Positions 1 through 12,214 of a stretch of DNA of 64,000 nucleotides are shown here, piece after piece. This stretch comes from Cervus elaphus. Taxonomy: Eukaryota; Chordata; Mammalia; Artiodactyla; Cervidae. Positions within the stretch are counted from its first letter, which is position 1; each line of letters opens with the position of its first letter. The position numbers were made by a program, and so were the translations under genes. The notes beneath the pieces were generated by a model. The model saw only the letters and a program-made list of their open reading frames with translations, did no database searches and was not told the origin of the DNA. The DNA is taken from NCBI RefSeq assembly GCF_910594005.1, contig NC_057824.1, positions 25,881,314 through 25,945,313 on the forward strand, given 5' to 3'.

Positions 1-170
1 GATGTTGTGTATCTTTCATAAGTTACAAGGATGTAATGTACAGCACAGGGAAGAGAGTCAATCTTTTATAATAACTTTGTTTGGAGTGTAATCTGTAAAA
101 ATATTGAATTTCTATTTGTACCCCTGAAACTAATATTGTAGGTCAACTATACTTTCAAAAAACTAAAAAA
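1..170 (+). mobile_element. L1 3' end with A-rich tail
   Basis: Typical mammalian L1 3' UTR end: 'gtacagcacaggg' near 38, then 'cctgaaactaatattgtaggtcaactatac' style text, closing in an A-rich tail near 160-175. The element is cut by the window edge. Confidence 0.75.
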
Positions 171-242
171 AAAAAGAACTGAATCTTGGAAAAGGTTGAT
201 AAAATTGATATGCCACTAGGCTAGACTGATTAAGATATTAGT
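171..242 (+). mobile_element. short L1 ORF2-like fragment
   Basis: Resembles the L1 ORF2 segment that runs through 'aaaattgat...ccactag...agactgat'. It matches a different part of ORF2 from the text that resumes at 507, so it is probably a separate L1 piece. Confidence 0.4.
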
Positions 243-249
243 ATGAAGG

Positions 250-499
250 GAGGGCTTCTCTGGTGTCTAGTGGTTAAGACCCCACCTTACAATGCAGAGG
301 ACACCGGTTCGATCCCTAGACCAGGGAAACCCCACAGGCCACGGGGCAACTGAGCTCATGTGCCAGCTCCTGAGCCCATGGGCTGCAACTATTGACAAAG
401 CCCATGCACCTGGAGCCTGCGCTCAGCAACAAGAGAAGCCACCTCCATGAGAAGCCCACACAACACAGCCAAGAACAAATAAACAAATTATAAAAACAC
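250..499 (+). mobile_element. CHR-type (tRNA-Glu derived) SINE
   Basis: Starts 'gggcttctctggtgtctagtgg' in style and carries the B-box-like 'ggttcgatccc' near 306-316. It continues into the long 'ctgagcccatgggctgcaac' body and an A-rich tail. A 7-bp direct repeat, atgaagg, flanks it at 243-249 and 500-506, consistent with a target-site duplication. Confidence 0.8.
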
Positions 500-506
500 A
501 TGAAGG

Positions 507-3500
507 CTAACCAATATGCTCGTGAATAACCAACAGATCACTGAAGACATCAAAAAGGAAATCAAAATATGACTAGAAACAAATGGCAATGAAGACACGA
601 CAACTGAAAACCTATGGGATGAACTAATAGCAGTGCTAAGAGGGAAGGTTATAGCAACACAAGCCTGCTTCAAGAAATGAGAGAGACATCAAATAAACAG
701 CCTAACCTTACACCTAAAGCAACTAGAAAAAGAAGGACAGCCCCCACCACACCAAAGTTAGAAGAAGGAAAGAAATCATAAAGATTAGAGCAGAAACAGA
801 TGAAAAAGAAATGAGGGAGATAATAGCAAACATCAGTAAAACTAAAAGCTGGTTCTTTGATAAGATAAACAAAATTGACAAATTGTTAGCAAGACTCGTC
901 TAGGAAAAAAGGGAGAAGACTAAAATTAATAAAATTAGAAATGAAAAAGGAGACATTTCAACAGACAACACAGAAATACAAATGATCATAAGAGACTACT
1001 ATGCGCAAATATATGCCAATAATATGGACAACTTGGAAGCAATGGAAAAATTGTTAGAGAAGTATAACCTTCCAAAACTGAACAAGGAAGAAATAGAAAA
1101 TCTGAAGAGACCAATCACAAGCACAGAAATAAAAACTGTAATAAAAAGTGTTCCAACAAACAAAAGCCAAATGACTTCACAAGTGAATTCTTTTTTTTTT
1201 TCTATTTATTTTTATTAGTTGGAGGCTAATTACTTTACAATATTGTAGTGGTTTTTGCCATACATTGACATGAATCAGCCATGGATTTACATGTGTTCCC
1301 CATCCCGATCCCCCCTCCCGCCTCCCTCCCTATCCCATCCCTCTGGGTCTTCCCAGTGCACCAGCCCTGAGCACTTGTCTCATGCATCCAACCTGGGCTG
1401 GCCATCTGTTTCATACTTGATAATACACATGTTTCAATGCTATTCTCTCAGATCATCGCACCCTCACACAGGTGAATTCTACCAAACGTTTAGAGAAGAG
1501 CTAACACCTATCCTGTTCAAATTTTCAGAAAGTTGCAGAGGAAGGAAAACTCCCAAGCTCATTCTACAAGGCCACCATTACCCTGATACCAAAACCAGAC
1601 AAAGATGCCATACACACACACACAAATTATAGGCCAATATCACTGATGAACATAGATGCAAAAATTCTCAAAGATCATACATCATGATCAAGTTGGTTTT
1701 ATCCTAAGGGTGCAAAGATTCTTCAACATATGCAAATTAATCAAATTACACAACAATGTGATACACCATATTAACAAATTGAAAGATAAAAACCATATGA
1801 TCATCTCAATGGAAGCAGAGAAAGCCTCTGACAAAATTCAACACCTATTTATGACAAAACTCTCCAGAAAGCAGGCACAGAAGGAACATCCCTCAACATA
1901 ATAAAGGCCATATATGACAAACCCAGCAAATATTATCTTCAGTGGTGAAAAACTGAAAGCATTTCCTCTAAAATGAGGAACAAAACAAAGGTGCCCACTC
2001 TCACCACTGTTATCTAACATAGTTTTAGAAGTCCTAACACAGAAATCTTAGAAGAGAAAGACATAAAAGGAATCCAGATTAGAAAAGAAGTAAAACTCCC
2101 ACTGTTTGTAGATGACATGATTCTCTACATAGTAAACCCTAAAGATGCCACCAGAAAATTACTAGAGCTAATCAATGAATATAATAAAGTTGCAGGATAT
2201 AAAATTAATACACAGAAATCCCTTGCATTCCTATACACTAACAATGAAAAAATCAGAAAGAAAAATTAAGGAAACAATGCCACTCACCATTGCAACAAAA
2301 AGAATAAAATACTTAGGAATAAATTTACCTAAAGAGACTAAAGACCCTTATGCCAAAAACTGTAAGACACTGATTAAACAAATCAAAGACGACACAAACG
2401 CATGGAGAGATAAATGATATTCTTGGATTGGAACAGCCAATATAGTGAAAATGACTATACCACCCAAGGCAATCTATAGATTCAATGCAATCCCTATCAA
2501 ACTACCAATGTTATTTTTCACAGAACTAAAACAAATAATTTCATAATTTGTATGGCAACACAAAAGACCCCAAAGAGTGAAAGCAGTCTTGAGAAAGAAG
2601 AATGGAGCTGGAGGAATCAACCTTCTTGACTTCAGACTATGCTACAAGGTTACAGTCATCAAGACAGTATGGTACTGGCACAAAAACAGAAAACACAGAC
2701 CAATGGAACAAGACAGAAAGCCCAGAGATAAATTCATGAACCTATGGACAACTCATCTTTGACAAGGGAGGCAAAAATATACAAGGAGAAAAGACAGTCT
2801 CTTCAACAAATGGTACTGGGAAAACTGGTCAATTATATGTAAAAGGATGAAACTAGAACACTTTTCAATACCATACACAAAAATAAACTCAAAATGGATT
2901 AAAGACCTAAATGTAAGACCAGAAACTATAAAACTCTTAGAGGAAGACATAGGCAGAATACTCTGACATAAATCACAGCAAGATCCTCTGTGACCCACCT
3001 CCTAGAGTAATGAAAATAAAAACAAAAATAAACAAACAGGACCTAATTAAACTTCAAAGCTTTTGCACAATGAAGAAAACTATAAGCAAGGTGAAAAGAC
3101 AACCCTCAGAATGGGAGAAAATAGCAAATGAAAGAATTAATCTCCAAAATATACAAGCAGCTCATTCAACTCGATACCAAAAAAGCAAGCAGCCCAATCA
3201 AAAAGTGGGCAGAGGACCTTAATAGACATTTATCCAAGGAAGATATACAGATGACTAATAGACACATGAAAAATGTTCAACATTGCTCATTATTAGAGAA
3301 ATGCAAATCAAAACTACAGTAAGGTATCATCTCACATCAGTCAGAATGGCCATCATCAAAGTCTACAAACAATAAATGGTGGATAGTGGGTGGATAAAAG
3401 GGGACACTCTTGCCCTGTTGGTGGGAATGTAAATGGATATAGCCACTGTGGAGAACAGTATGGTGATTTCTTAAGAAACAAACAAACAAACAAGCTGGGA

Positions 3501-4145
3501 ATAAAACTACCATACGGCCCAGCAATCCCATACACCCTGAGGAAACCACAACTGAAAAAGACACATGTGCCCCAGTGTTCATTGCAGCACTGTTTACAAT
3601 AGCCAGGACATGGAAGGGACCTAGATGTCCATCAACAAACAAATGGATAAGGAAGTTGTGGTATATAAACACAATGGAATATTATCCAGCAATATAAAGG
3701 AACCCATTTGAGTCAATTCTAATGAGGCGGATGAACCTAGAGCCTATTATACAGAGTGAAGTCAGAAAGAGGACAGATATTGTATATTAACACATATTTA
3801 TGGTATCTGCAAAATCCTACTTGCAGGCAGCAAAGGAGACACAGACATAAAGAACAAACTTTTGGACACAGCAGGGGAAGGAGAAGATGGTATGGTTTGA
3901 AAGGATAGCATTGAAACATATACATTACCATATATAAAATAAAAATAGCCAGTGGGAGTTTGCTATATGATGCAGGGAACCCAAAGCTATGCTCTGTAAC
4001 AACCTAGAGGGGTGGGATGGGGAGAGAGATGGGTTCAAGAGGCAGGGGACATAAGTATACTTGTGGCCGATTCATGTTGATGTATGTCTGAAACCATCAC
4101 AATATTATAGTCATTATCCTCTAATTAAAAAAATTTTTAAGTAAA
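507..4145 (+). mobile_element. L1 element, ORF2 part and 3' UTR, broken
   Basis: Conceptual peptides match L1 ORF2 in order. The stretch with 'NLPKLNKEEIENLKRPIT' lies at 982-1175, followed by the reverse transcriptase core and the C-terminal region, then an L1 3' UTR to an A/T-rich tail near 4130. The catalytic FADD motif reads FVDD at 2105-2116. ORF2 carries many stops and frameshifts, an internal deletion near 1670 and a nested insertion at 1192-1471. No intact protein remains. Confidence 0.9.
1192..1471 (-). mobile_element. L1 3' UTR fragment nested in L1 ORF2
   Basis: This segment is the pecoran L1 3' UTR in reverse orientation: T-rich tail first, then 'ggaggctaattactttacaa' and the C-rich run. 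The 9-bp repeat gtgaattct flanks it at 1183-1191 and 1472-1480. Removing the segment rejoins the host L1 ORF2 text, so it is a later, 5'-truncated retrotransposition. Confidence 0.9.
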
Positions 4146-4149
4146 TTTA

Positions 4150-6323
4150 AAAAGATATAAAGGGAATAAAATTAACTATCAACATTAGGAACAAAGTACA
4201 TTGTAATAATCTGGGAGACATTAAAATAGTGAGAATTTTATGTACAATCATTTCAATAAATTTGACAACTTAAATTTTAAAAAATCATTCAGTTCTCTGA
4301 ATGAAATGAATTGCCAAAACTGAGGGAAGAAATAGCAAATCAAAATAGTTCTACTTAAATACTCAGATTCATAATTAAAAAGAATTCCACAAAGAAAACT
4401 CCAGTCCTAGAGGGCTTCACTGGTGAATGTTAGCAAACATTTAAGGACTTTTGTCAAGCCATGTGAATGCTAAGTAGACCTCTGTCTCTCATAAATCTAT
4501 ATCCTTAACAAAATGCTGAAAATCAAAGCCAACAATCAGATGAAGTTTGATTCTAGAAGGCAATATTGGTTTAACATGTGAAGAATCAATGCAATTTGCC
4601 ACAGTAAGAGGTTAAAAGAGAAAAACCATACAATCATCTCAACAGATGCAGAAAAAGCTTTGGGGGAAAAGTCCAGGTGCGTTCATGACAAAAACTCCCA
4701 GAAAACCAGATAAAGTGCACCTACAAAATATCTACAGCTAACATTGTACCTAATGACAAACAGCTTTGCTCAAAGATTGAATTTCTATCGAACATTTTAT
4801 AGAAAGTCCTAAACACGACAATAAAAGAAAAACTGAAAGACATAAACATTAGAAAGGAAGAGCTAAAAATATCTTTATTTACACATTGCATAATTGTATA
4901 TGTAGAAAATCTTAAGGAATCTACCAAACCAAACAAAAACCCACCAGAATCAATAAGCAAACTGAGCAATACTATAGGATATGAGGGAAACAGACAAAAA
5001 AAGTCATTCTATTATATCAGCAATGAATAACTGAAAATGAAATTTTAAAATACCATTTAAAATAACATCAAAAAACATAAAATACATAAGGATGAATTTC
5101 AATGGATATATAAAACCTCACCAAAACTTAGAAAACATCACTCAGGGAAAGTAATCTAAATACATGAAGAGATATATTATGTTCACGGACTGGAAAATTC
5201 AGTGTTAAGGTGTCAATTCTTTTCAAATTCACCTACAGATTTATCACAACCTCAATAAAAATTTCAGTAGGGTATTTTTTGCTAGAAATTGACATAGGGA
5301 ATGTAAGATTTGTATGGGAATGCAAATGTTTTCCAAAAAACAGTTTTGGAAAAGAAGTATGGCTTTGACTTAAAAACAGATAAATAGAACAACAGAACAG
5401 AACAGAAAGTCTTGAAATAGATTCACATCTATGAAATCAATCCCTTTCTTTAAAAGGTGCCAAAACAATTTAACGGAAAAATGAAAATCTTTTCAACAAA
5501 TGATGCTGGAACAACTAGATATCCATACAGAAAAACAAAAAACTTTGATCCATCTGTCATTTCACAGACAAAACTTAGAATGAGAGGGATCAAAATTCTA
5601 ATGTTACTACTGCAACTATAAAGAGATTCTGGAAAACACAGGAGTATCTCTTAGTGATCTTGGGATAAAGATTTCTTAGACAAGGCACAGAAATTATCAT
5701 AAAAGTTTTTAAATGTTAAAATATATTTCATAAAAAATTCTGTAAAATGGATATCACTAAGAAAATTAAAAGCCACTGATTAGGAGAAAAATAAATATGT
5801 AGAGCTGACAAAAGACTTGTACCCAGAATACAGAAGTGAATTTTATATCTCAACGACAAAATGACAACAAAATAGAAATGAACCTTCTTTTATGAAGGAA
5901 GACATAGGAACGTCCAACAAGCACACAAAAAAAAGCACTCAAAGTCATTAGTTGCAAGGAAGTGCAATTTGAAATCAATGAGAGATCACTACACGCCATC
6001 ATAATGGCTAAAATTGAAGGCTGTCAACCTCATGTTGTCAAGAATGTAAAGCCAATTAACTCCTATACAGAGTGGAGATGTGTAAAATGGTACAACCAGA
6101 ATGACTGTTTCTTATAATGTTAAACATAAACCTTCTCTATAATCCAGAGATTCCACTCACAAAATAAATGAAAATATGTGTGTGTGTGTATATATAAAGT
6201 CTTGTACAGGAATGGTGACAGCAACTTTATTCACTGTAGCCAAAACCCAAGAATTACCCAAAAGCTCAACAACAGGTGAATACATAAATAATGCTACATT
6301 CGTACAGTGGAACAATGTCTAAC
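4150..6323 (+). mobile_element. older L1 (L1M-type) ORF2 region
   Basis: Highly diverged but collinear L1 ORF2 text: a 'ccagtcctagagggcttcac' equivalent near 4404, a degenerate catalytic region near 4870-4910, and C-terminal and 3' text to about 6320. No long ORF survives, so it is clearly older than the preceding L1. It continues after the SINE at 6335-6536. Confidence 0.75.
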
Positions 6324-6334
6324 AAGAAAAGAAT

Positions 6335-6536
6335 ACATGCATGCATGCAAAGTTTCTTGTTGTGTCTGACTCTTTGTGACCCTATGGACTGTAGCCCTCC
6401 AGGCTCCTCTGTCCATGCAATTCTCCAGGCAAGAATCCTGGAGTGGGTTGCCATGCCCTCCTCCAGGGGATCAAACCCACATCTCTTATGACTCCAGCAG
6501 GTGGGTTCTTTATCACTAGCACCACTTGGGAAGTCC
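6335..6536 (-). mobile_element. Bov-tA SINE
   Basis: Complete reverse-oriented Bov-tA, containing 'gactctttgtgaccctatgg', 'ctccaggcaagaatcctgg' and the 3' 'gggaagtcc' edge. The 11-bp repeat aagaaaagaat flanks it at 6324-6334 and 6537-6547. It splits the older L1. Confidence 0.92.
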
Positions 6537-6547
6537 AAGAAAAGAAT

Positions 6548-6890
6548 GAACTGCTGATAAAACTCACACCATGGAAGGACCTGAAAACAGGCTGCACGAA
6601 AAAGGCTGAACACAAAAACAGGACACGCTGTTTGATTATGTTACATGAAGTCCTAGGAGAGGCAAAGCTAGTCCACAGCAGAAGAAATTGGAACAATGGT
6701 AACCACTCAGCACGGGGTGGGGGGTTGGCTGGGAAAGGGTTTGAGCCATCTTTCTGGGGATGAAAACATTCTATGTCTTGGTAAGGGTGTGGGTTACACA
6801 GATGTGTGAATCTGTCATTGAACTCTATACTTTTAAGATCTATGCATTTTTCTACAAGTAACTCAATTTTTAAAAAGTGTTCAAAATTGG
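6548..6890 (+). mobile_element. L1M 3' UTR, continuation after SINE
   Basis: Old L1 3' UTR text ('gggtgtgggttacacagatgtg', 'tctatacttttaagatctatgca' pattern) that continues the element interrupted at 6335. Confidence 0.65.
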
Positions 6891-6984
6891 AACAACAACT
6901 GCTGCCAGTCCTAAAGTTTCTATCTTTCTTGAGCTGAAGTTCCTGTGCAAAGAAAGCCATATTCTAGATTTTTCCTTTCCATCA

Positions 6985-7135
6985 CCATCATAGATGCCTC
7001 CATTTATTGAGCATTTACTATGTACTGGGCACTCTTCTAAGTGCTTTATGTAGATTAGCTACCCAACATTCACAAATGGTCTTCATGATATCTGTCATTT
7101 TGACTTTACAGATGGGAAAGCTGACCTACACATTC
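6985..7135 (-). mobile_element. MIR
   Basis: Reverse MIR signature: 'tttattgagcatttactatgt', 'gggcactcttctaagtgc', then 'tttacagatgggaaagctgac'. Confidence 0.85.
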
Positions 7136-7624
7136 CCCCTGGCGGCCTTACCTGGGAGATCTTTACAGACGGATTTCAGTTAATCACAGTGGCAATACCA
7201 TGTCCTGAGGGGGTATGGCTTTGCCACTGGCAAGGTGATGTCACACTTTGCATTTAATTACATCAACTTCATGAGTGAAGATTGTAGATCTAAGAAACAA
7301 AGCTAATCAAGACAAGTCTGAAATACAGGTTTTCTGGGGCACACAATGCACTGGCCCCTTGGGCAAAGGGACTATTTAGGACACTGAGGCTGGTGAGAAA
7401 GGGTACTTCTGCCTGGGGACCCCCCAGGTGCCATGTTTGGGTCATGCTAGGTCCTCCCATGCAATCTTCCAATCTTTTGCATCCTTCATGCAACCCCACC
7501 CAACCCATAAGGGACAAACCCAACCGAGCAGGCTATCATGGAAGCAATTTAGGAGCACCCTGAAGTCCCAAGAAGTCACTGTGTGAATTTGCCATTTCCC
7601 TTGGGAAGCAGCTGAGTTATAAAT
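7136..7624. other. no recognised gene or repeat
   Basis: Unique-looking sequence. Short ORFs here have no recognisable similarity, and no splice-framed coding signal was seen. Confidence 0.5.
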
Positions 7625-7640
7625 GGAGTCCTTTATTTTT

Positions 7641-7884
7641 GATATTAACTTACTTTTCCGTGTCGGGTCTCAGTTGCGGCAGGCACAATCTTCGTTCTAT
7701 CATATGAGACCTTAGGTTCTGGGGCAAGGACTCTCTAGTTGTGGCACATGGGCCTCAGTAATTGTGGTGCATGGGCTTGGTGGCCCCCCAGCATGTGGGA
7801 TCTTAGTACCCCAACCAGGGATAGAACCCGAGTCCCCTGTGTTGGAATGTGAATTCTTAATCACTGGACCACCAGGAAATCCCT
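7641..7884 (-). mobile_element. CHR-type SINE
   Basis: Reverse-oriented tRNA-Glu SINE: T-rich tail, 'gtcgggtctcagttgcggc', and 'ggaccaccaggaaatccc' at the end. Near-identical 16-bp direct repeats (ggagtcctttattttt type, one mismatch) flank it at 7625-7640 and 7885-7900. Confidence 0.88.
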
Positions 7885-7900
7885 GGAGTTCTTTATTTTT

Positions 7901-8635
7901 AAGCACGTCAGTATCTGTGTGTCCATTGCTACATGTGGCCAAAAAGGAAGAACCACAGTGTTTTAGGGTCCCTGCTTCCTTTCTAAGTTTCTGTTGGACT
8001 TTGGGGGAAAACATGCCCCTCAGTACCCCAAAGGTATCAAGCGTTTTGGTTGCCCGTGACATGTGTTTGTGCAAATGAGAAAGCAGTGTGTCTCCCCCAG
8101 GCAGAGACAGTCCCATGCTCATGTGCTCAAACTTGGCAAGTGGGTAATGGGTTGGGTTTCATCTCCCACTTGCCCCATCACGGGACATCCCATGGGATTA
8201 CATACAACCTGCCCAGTTACACCCAGCAGCCCTTACAGAGGACTAGGTTCTCCAACCAAGAGGACCCCAAAGAGTTGCTGTTTCCTACCCTGCTTACCCA
8301 GAGAGCTCCGCTATGGTAAGAGAACCTCTTTGTAACCACACCTCAAACAAGAGCCCTACTGAGACAATGAAGGAGCCGCCTTTGACTGAGGTCTGTATCA
8401 CAAGTGTTACTGCACGGATCTACTGATATCACAAAACTTCATCCTTTCACAACGAGAAGAATCAAGGCAAAACCAAACCCAGAGAGATGGGCTGGCCCAT
8501 GTTTTGTTGGGTCTCTCCATCCTGGATTCCTTCACTCAGCCCCTCTGTCTTCTATGCTCATCTCCCTCAAAAGATCCCAACTTGATCCTGTTCACCTTCC
8601 CTGGTTTAAGTAAAAGTCTTTGGGTATTTTTTTAA
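7901..8635. other. no recognised gene or repeat
   Basis: Unique-looking sequence with several short overlapping ORFs (for example 8050-8335 in two frames). None has recognisable domains. Confidence 0.5.
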
Positions 8636-8785
8636 ATTAATTTAAAAACCACTCTGTATGGTGAGAAATGAGACCCAGAGAGGAAGTGTATGTCCATAGC
8701 CACACAGCTAATAGAGTCAGAGCCAAAGTTAGACCCAGGGCTGCCAACTCCAAATTCAGTGCTCTTTCCATGTGTCCATCTCACT
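8636..8785 (-). mobile_element. MIR
   Basis: Reverse MIR: 'gagacccagagaggaagtg', 'cacacagctaatagagtcag', 'gacccagggctgccaactcc'. Confidence 0.75.
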
Positions 8786-8874
8786 TGGGGTCCAAGCCAG
8801 GAAGACATCCCCACAAATATTCAAGACTCTTAAGAGGATGGTATTGATGCCTCCTTAGAGGTAGATATGCCTCT

Positions 8875-9087
8875 GTGCATGCATGCATTCCTGCTCAGTC
8901 ATGCCTGACTCTTTGTGACCCTGCCAGGCTCTTCTATCGATGAGACTCCCCAGGCACGAATACTAGGAGTGGGTTGCCATTTCCTCCTCCAGGGATCTTC
9001 CCAACCCAGGGATCAAACCTGTGTCTCTTGTGTCTTCTGCATTGGCAGGTGGGTTCTTTACCAGCTGATCCACCAGGGAAGCCCTAA
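8875..9087 (-). mobile_element. Bov-tA SINE
   Basis: Full reverse Bov-tA, including 'gactctttgtgaccctgcc' and the 3' 'ccaccagggaagccc' edge. A 10-bp TSD, atatgcctct, lies at 8865-8874 and 9088-9097. Confidence 0.92.
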
Positions 9088-9139
9088 ATATGCCTCTAAT
9101 GAATCCAAATTAAAATCATGATGATCCATCATTTTACAC

Positions 9140-9655
9140 ATGCCAGGCTGGCAAAAATTAAACTAACAAGTGGCAGACAGAAAAATAGCTCCAGAGACAT
9201 ACACGTTCCAATCTCTGGAACATACGTGTCTGTTCTGCTATGTGGCAAGGGTGAGTTTAGGGTGCAAATGGAAATAAGGATGCCCGTCAGTTGATCTAAG
9301 ATGGAGAGATTAGCTGGATAGGTCCAACATCATCACAGCATCCTTCAGGCTGGAAGATGGAGACAGAGAAGAGGAGGGAGATGTGAGTAATCTTCTGTTA
9401 CTGGCTTTGTGGGAAGGCGCCACAAGTCAAGGAGTGCAGGTAATGTCTAGAAGCAGGAAAGATCAAGGAAATGGATTCTCCCAACGGAGCCTCTGGAAAG
9501 AATGTGGCCCTGCTGACACCTTGATTTTTAGGCCAGTGAGACCCATTGCAGACTTCTGAACCGCAGCACTCTAAGATGATTAATTTGTGTCATTAAGCCA
9601 CTAAGGAAGCAATAATTTGTTACAGCAGCAATAGGATGCCGGACAGCCAGCAGTT
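9140..9655 (+). mobile_element. old LTR-like element (MaLR-type, class tentative)
   Basis: Matches the common mammalian LTR-type repeat that contains 'acaagtcaaggagtgcagg', 'tgctgacaccttgattttt', 'gtgagacccattgcagact' and ends 'taatttgttacagcagcaat'. It is non-coding and diverged. The assignment to MaLR is from memory of the consensus pattern. Confidence 0.55.
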
Positions 9656-9729
9656 CTCCTGCACGTAGTAGTGTGAGGTGCTATGGGAACACAAGATCTC
9701 CAAACCCAGCCTTGGGAGAGAGGGAGAGT

Positions 9730-10548
9730 GTAGAACTGAAGAGACTTTCTGGAAGAGGCAGTATGTAGAGTTATCATATGATCCTGCAGTCCCACTCTGG
9801 GGCATATATCCAGAGAAAACTACAATTCCAGAAGGTATCCCTATGTTCTTAGCAGCACTATTCACAGTAGCCAAAACATGGAAACCTAGATGGGCCCTGA
9901 CAGATGAATGGATAAAGAAGATGTGGTACTCATAGGCAATGGAATAGGACTCAGCCATAAAAAATGAAATACCATTCGTAGCAACATGGGTGCAACTAGA
10001 GATCATACCAAGTGAAGCAAGTCAGAAAGAGAAAGATAAATATCATATGATATCATTTATATGTGGAATCATATCACTTTTATGTGGCATCACTGATTCA
10101 ATGGACATGAACTTGGGCAAACTCCGGGAGGTGGTGAGGGACAGAGAAGCCTGGCGTGCTGCAGTCCACAGAGTCACAGAGTCGGACACAACGTGGCAAC
10201 TGAACAACATGTGTGGAATCTAAAATATGGCACAAATGAACCCACACAAAACAGAAACAGACACACAGACATAAAGAATATACTTGTGGTTGCCAAGGAA
10301 GGAAGGAAGGAAGGAGATTGAGGGATTGTTGGGAGTTTGGGGTCGACAGATGCAAACCATTACATTTAGAATGGATAAACAACAAAGTCCTACACAGGGA
10401 ACTATCTTCAACATCTGGTGACAAACCATAAAGGAACAGAAAAGTAAAAGCAATGTATATATGTGTATAACCGAGTCACTTTTCTGTACAGCAGACTGGC
10501 GCATTGTACATCAACCATACTTCAATTTTTTAAAAATTGAAGGAAAAA
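9730..10548 (+). mobile_element. L1 3' region
   Basis: End of L1 ORF2 ('ggcatatatccagagaaaac', 'atgaatggataaagaagatg', 'actcagccataaaaaatgaa') followed by the 3' UTR and an A-rich end near 10545. A BovB tail interrupts it at 10087-10208, and a GGAA run lies near 10298-10315. Confidence 0.88.
10087..10208 (+). mobile_element. BovB 3' end fragment
   Basis: RTE/BovB C-terminal coding end and tail: 'ggcatcactgattcaatgg', 'ctgcagtccacagagtcac', 'caactgaacaac'. It sits inside the L1 3' UTR. Confidence 0.85.
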
Positions 10549-11694
10549 ACCCAAAAAACTTAAGGTTCAAGTCACAGAAGGAAGGGGCCATGGTTTCCAC
10601 AGAGACCTCCATGGAAAGGCGAGCTATAAAGAGGTGCCTGGGGGAATGACAAGCAGTTGGTTCTCTGCACAGGAGGATGGAGGAGGCATTGAAGGTGATT
10701 GTGGGTGGTGGCCACTTTTAAGGGTCGTAGACTTTATTTCCAATGCAGCAGAGACCCCCCAGAGGATTCTGGTTGGGTCATCAAATTTGCCTTTTGCAAA
10801 GCTGTGGAGAGTAGATGGGAGGGTGGAATGGAGGGAGGTTGACCACACGAGAGGCCACTGAAGCATCCAAGCTGAAGACGGTGAGGCTTGGACCAGACAC
10901 TGGTCCAAAAGCATGTGGTCATGGCAGTGAACTCGTTTGGACCTTGGGATGGTGGGGGGGCGGAGCTACCTGGGTGTCTTGTTTGAGGTTCCTGGCACGT
11001 CCCTCCCACAGTCTCTTCACCTCGTCCTCCCTTGAGTCTCCAAAATCTGCCCTGTGCTCCTTGAAACCACCGCCAGCTCCCTCCTGTCCCTGGAGGGACG
11101 TTTGTCACGGAACAGGGGTTGTCACTTACCATCTGCTGAGAGAGGCCCCAGCAGAGGATGAGGCATGTTAATTAGGAAGGGGCAGAGGAGAGGGAAAGAC
11201 AACGACCGCCATCTGCTCTGAGGCTTTAGAGGAAGCGGCGGGACGAGGATGGGGAGATGGAACTGGTGACCCCAATTTAGTTAAAACCACAGTGGTCTCG
11301 AGGTCTGAGCCAGAGGGACCCAGATGTCCTTGGCAGTGCCCTTAGCAGACAGATGGAGTTTCTGCAGTCCCTGCCTCGAAAGTGGCTCTGGGCCTTCTCA
11401 GACAGAGTGGGGTCAGCAGGTGGGGGTCTGGCTACACGGGGGGTCCACAGGAGGGTACCTGGGCAGGAACCACGACCATGGTGGGGGGATAATGGGTCTG
11501 TTGGCTACAAAAGCTGCGATGCACCGGGAAGAGGAGGAAGGAAGGAAGGGGGTGGGGAAGCTGGCTGCAGGACAAATAGATTCATCCTGAAAAGGATAGA
11601 CACCATTTTCCAGGCAAAGTTGGGTAAGAGGTTCTTGTACAGCCCAAATACTGTGTAAGTGAAGAATTAAAAAAAAAAAATCCATTTAGTCTTT
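10549..11694. other. unique, moderately GC-rich DNA
   Basis: No repeat or gene family recognised. Several overlapping short ORFs (60-130 codons) on both strands reflect GC content, and none shows a domain. A short GGAA-rich run lies near 11532-11550. Confidence 0.45.
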
Positions 11695-11830
11695 ACAAGA
11701 TCACACAGAGAAAGGGATGAGTCCCATAACATGGTCATCTGATAGATGGGCAGACTGAGGCCCAGACAAATTACAAAGTCAATGCCAGTCAGTGTGCAAG
11801 ACTGCAATTCCGGTCTGCAGCTCGCATGGG
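11695..11830 (-). mobile_element. MIR
   Basis: Reverse MIR core: 'gatagatgggcagactgagg', 'gcccagacaaattac', 'agactgcaattccggtctg'. Confidence 0.65.
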
Positions 11831-12021
11831 CTTTGTTTATCCACACAAGGGGATGATAAGCTTAAGAGCAGGGCCCTGTGGGCTGGTCCTATGAACCTCT
11901 GCCCAAATGCTGAGCCCTGCAATTGGCTGGCTGGGTCCACTGAATGACCCTTGGTTAGCTCTGATGACACAAGCTGATAATAATGTCAGTCCTAGCTCGG
12001 GAAGAAATTGTTGCTCTAAAC

Positions 12022-12199
12022 CAGGGATAGGCAAACATTTTCCTTACAGGGCCAGTTAGGAAACTGTGTTTTGGGCATTGCAGGATGTTAGGCCTTCAGG
12101 GACTCAACTTGGAGGCCTGGGCATAGCTGTGTTCAAATCAAACTCTATAAATTGGGGGACTGGCTGGATGTGACCCACAGGCCAAAGTTTGCAGAACCT
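12022..12199. mobile_element. hAT-like non-autonomous DNA transposon relic
   Basis: Starts 'cagggataggcaaac' and ends with the roughly complementary 'gtttgcagaacct'. Between them is the familiar 'acagggccagttaggaaac' and 'ggctggatgtgacccacagg' text of an old mammalian hAT-type MER element. The exact family is not certain. Confidence 0.6.
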
Positions 12200-12214
12200 C
12201 ACACACCCTCTATA

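Noticed and set aside
306..316. tRNA-like box B (ggttcgatccc) as a tRNA gene
   Set aside because: Belongs to a CHR SINE; no cloverleaf. The same motif recurs in every SINE here.
6382..6960. 192-codon minus-strand ORF
   Set aside because: It crosses the old L1 3' UTR and the Bov-tA SINE; the C-terminal part is the standard SINE translation.
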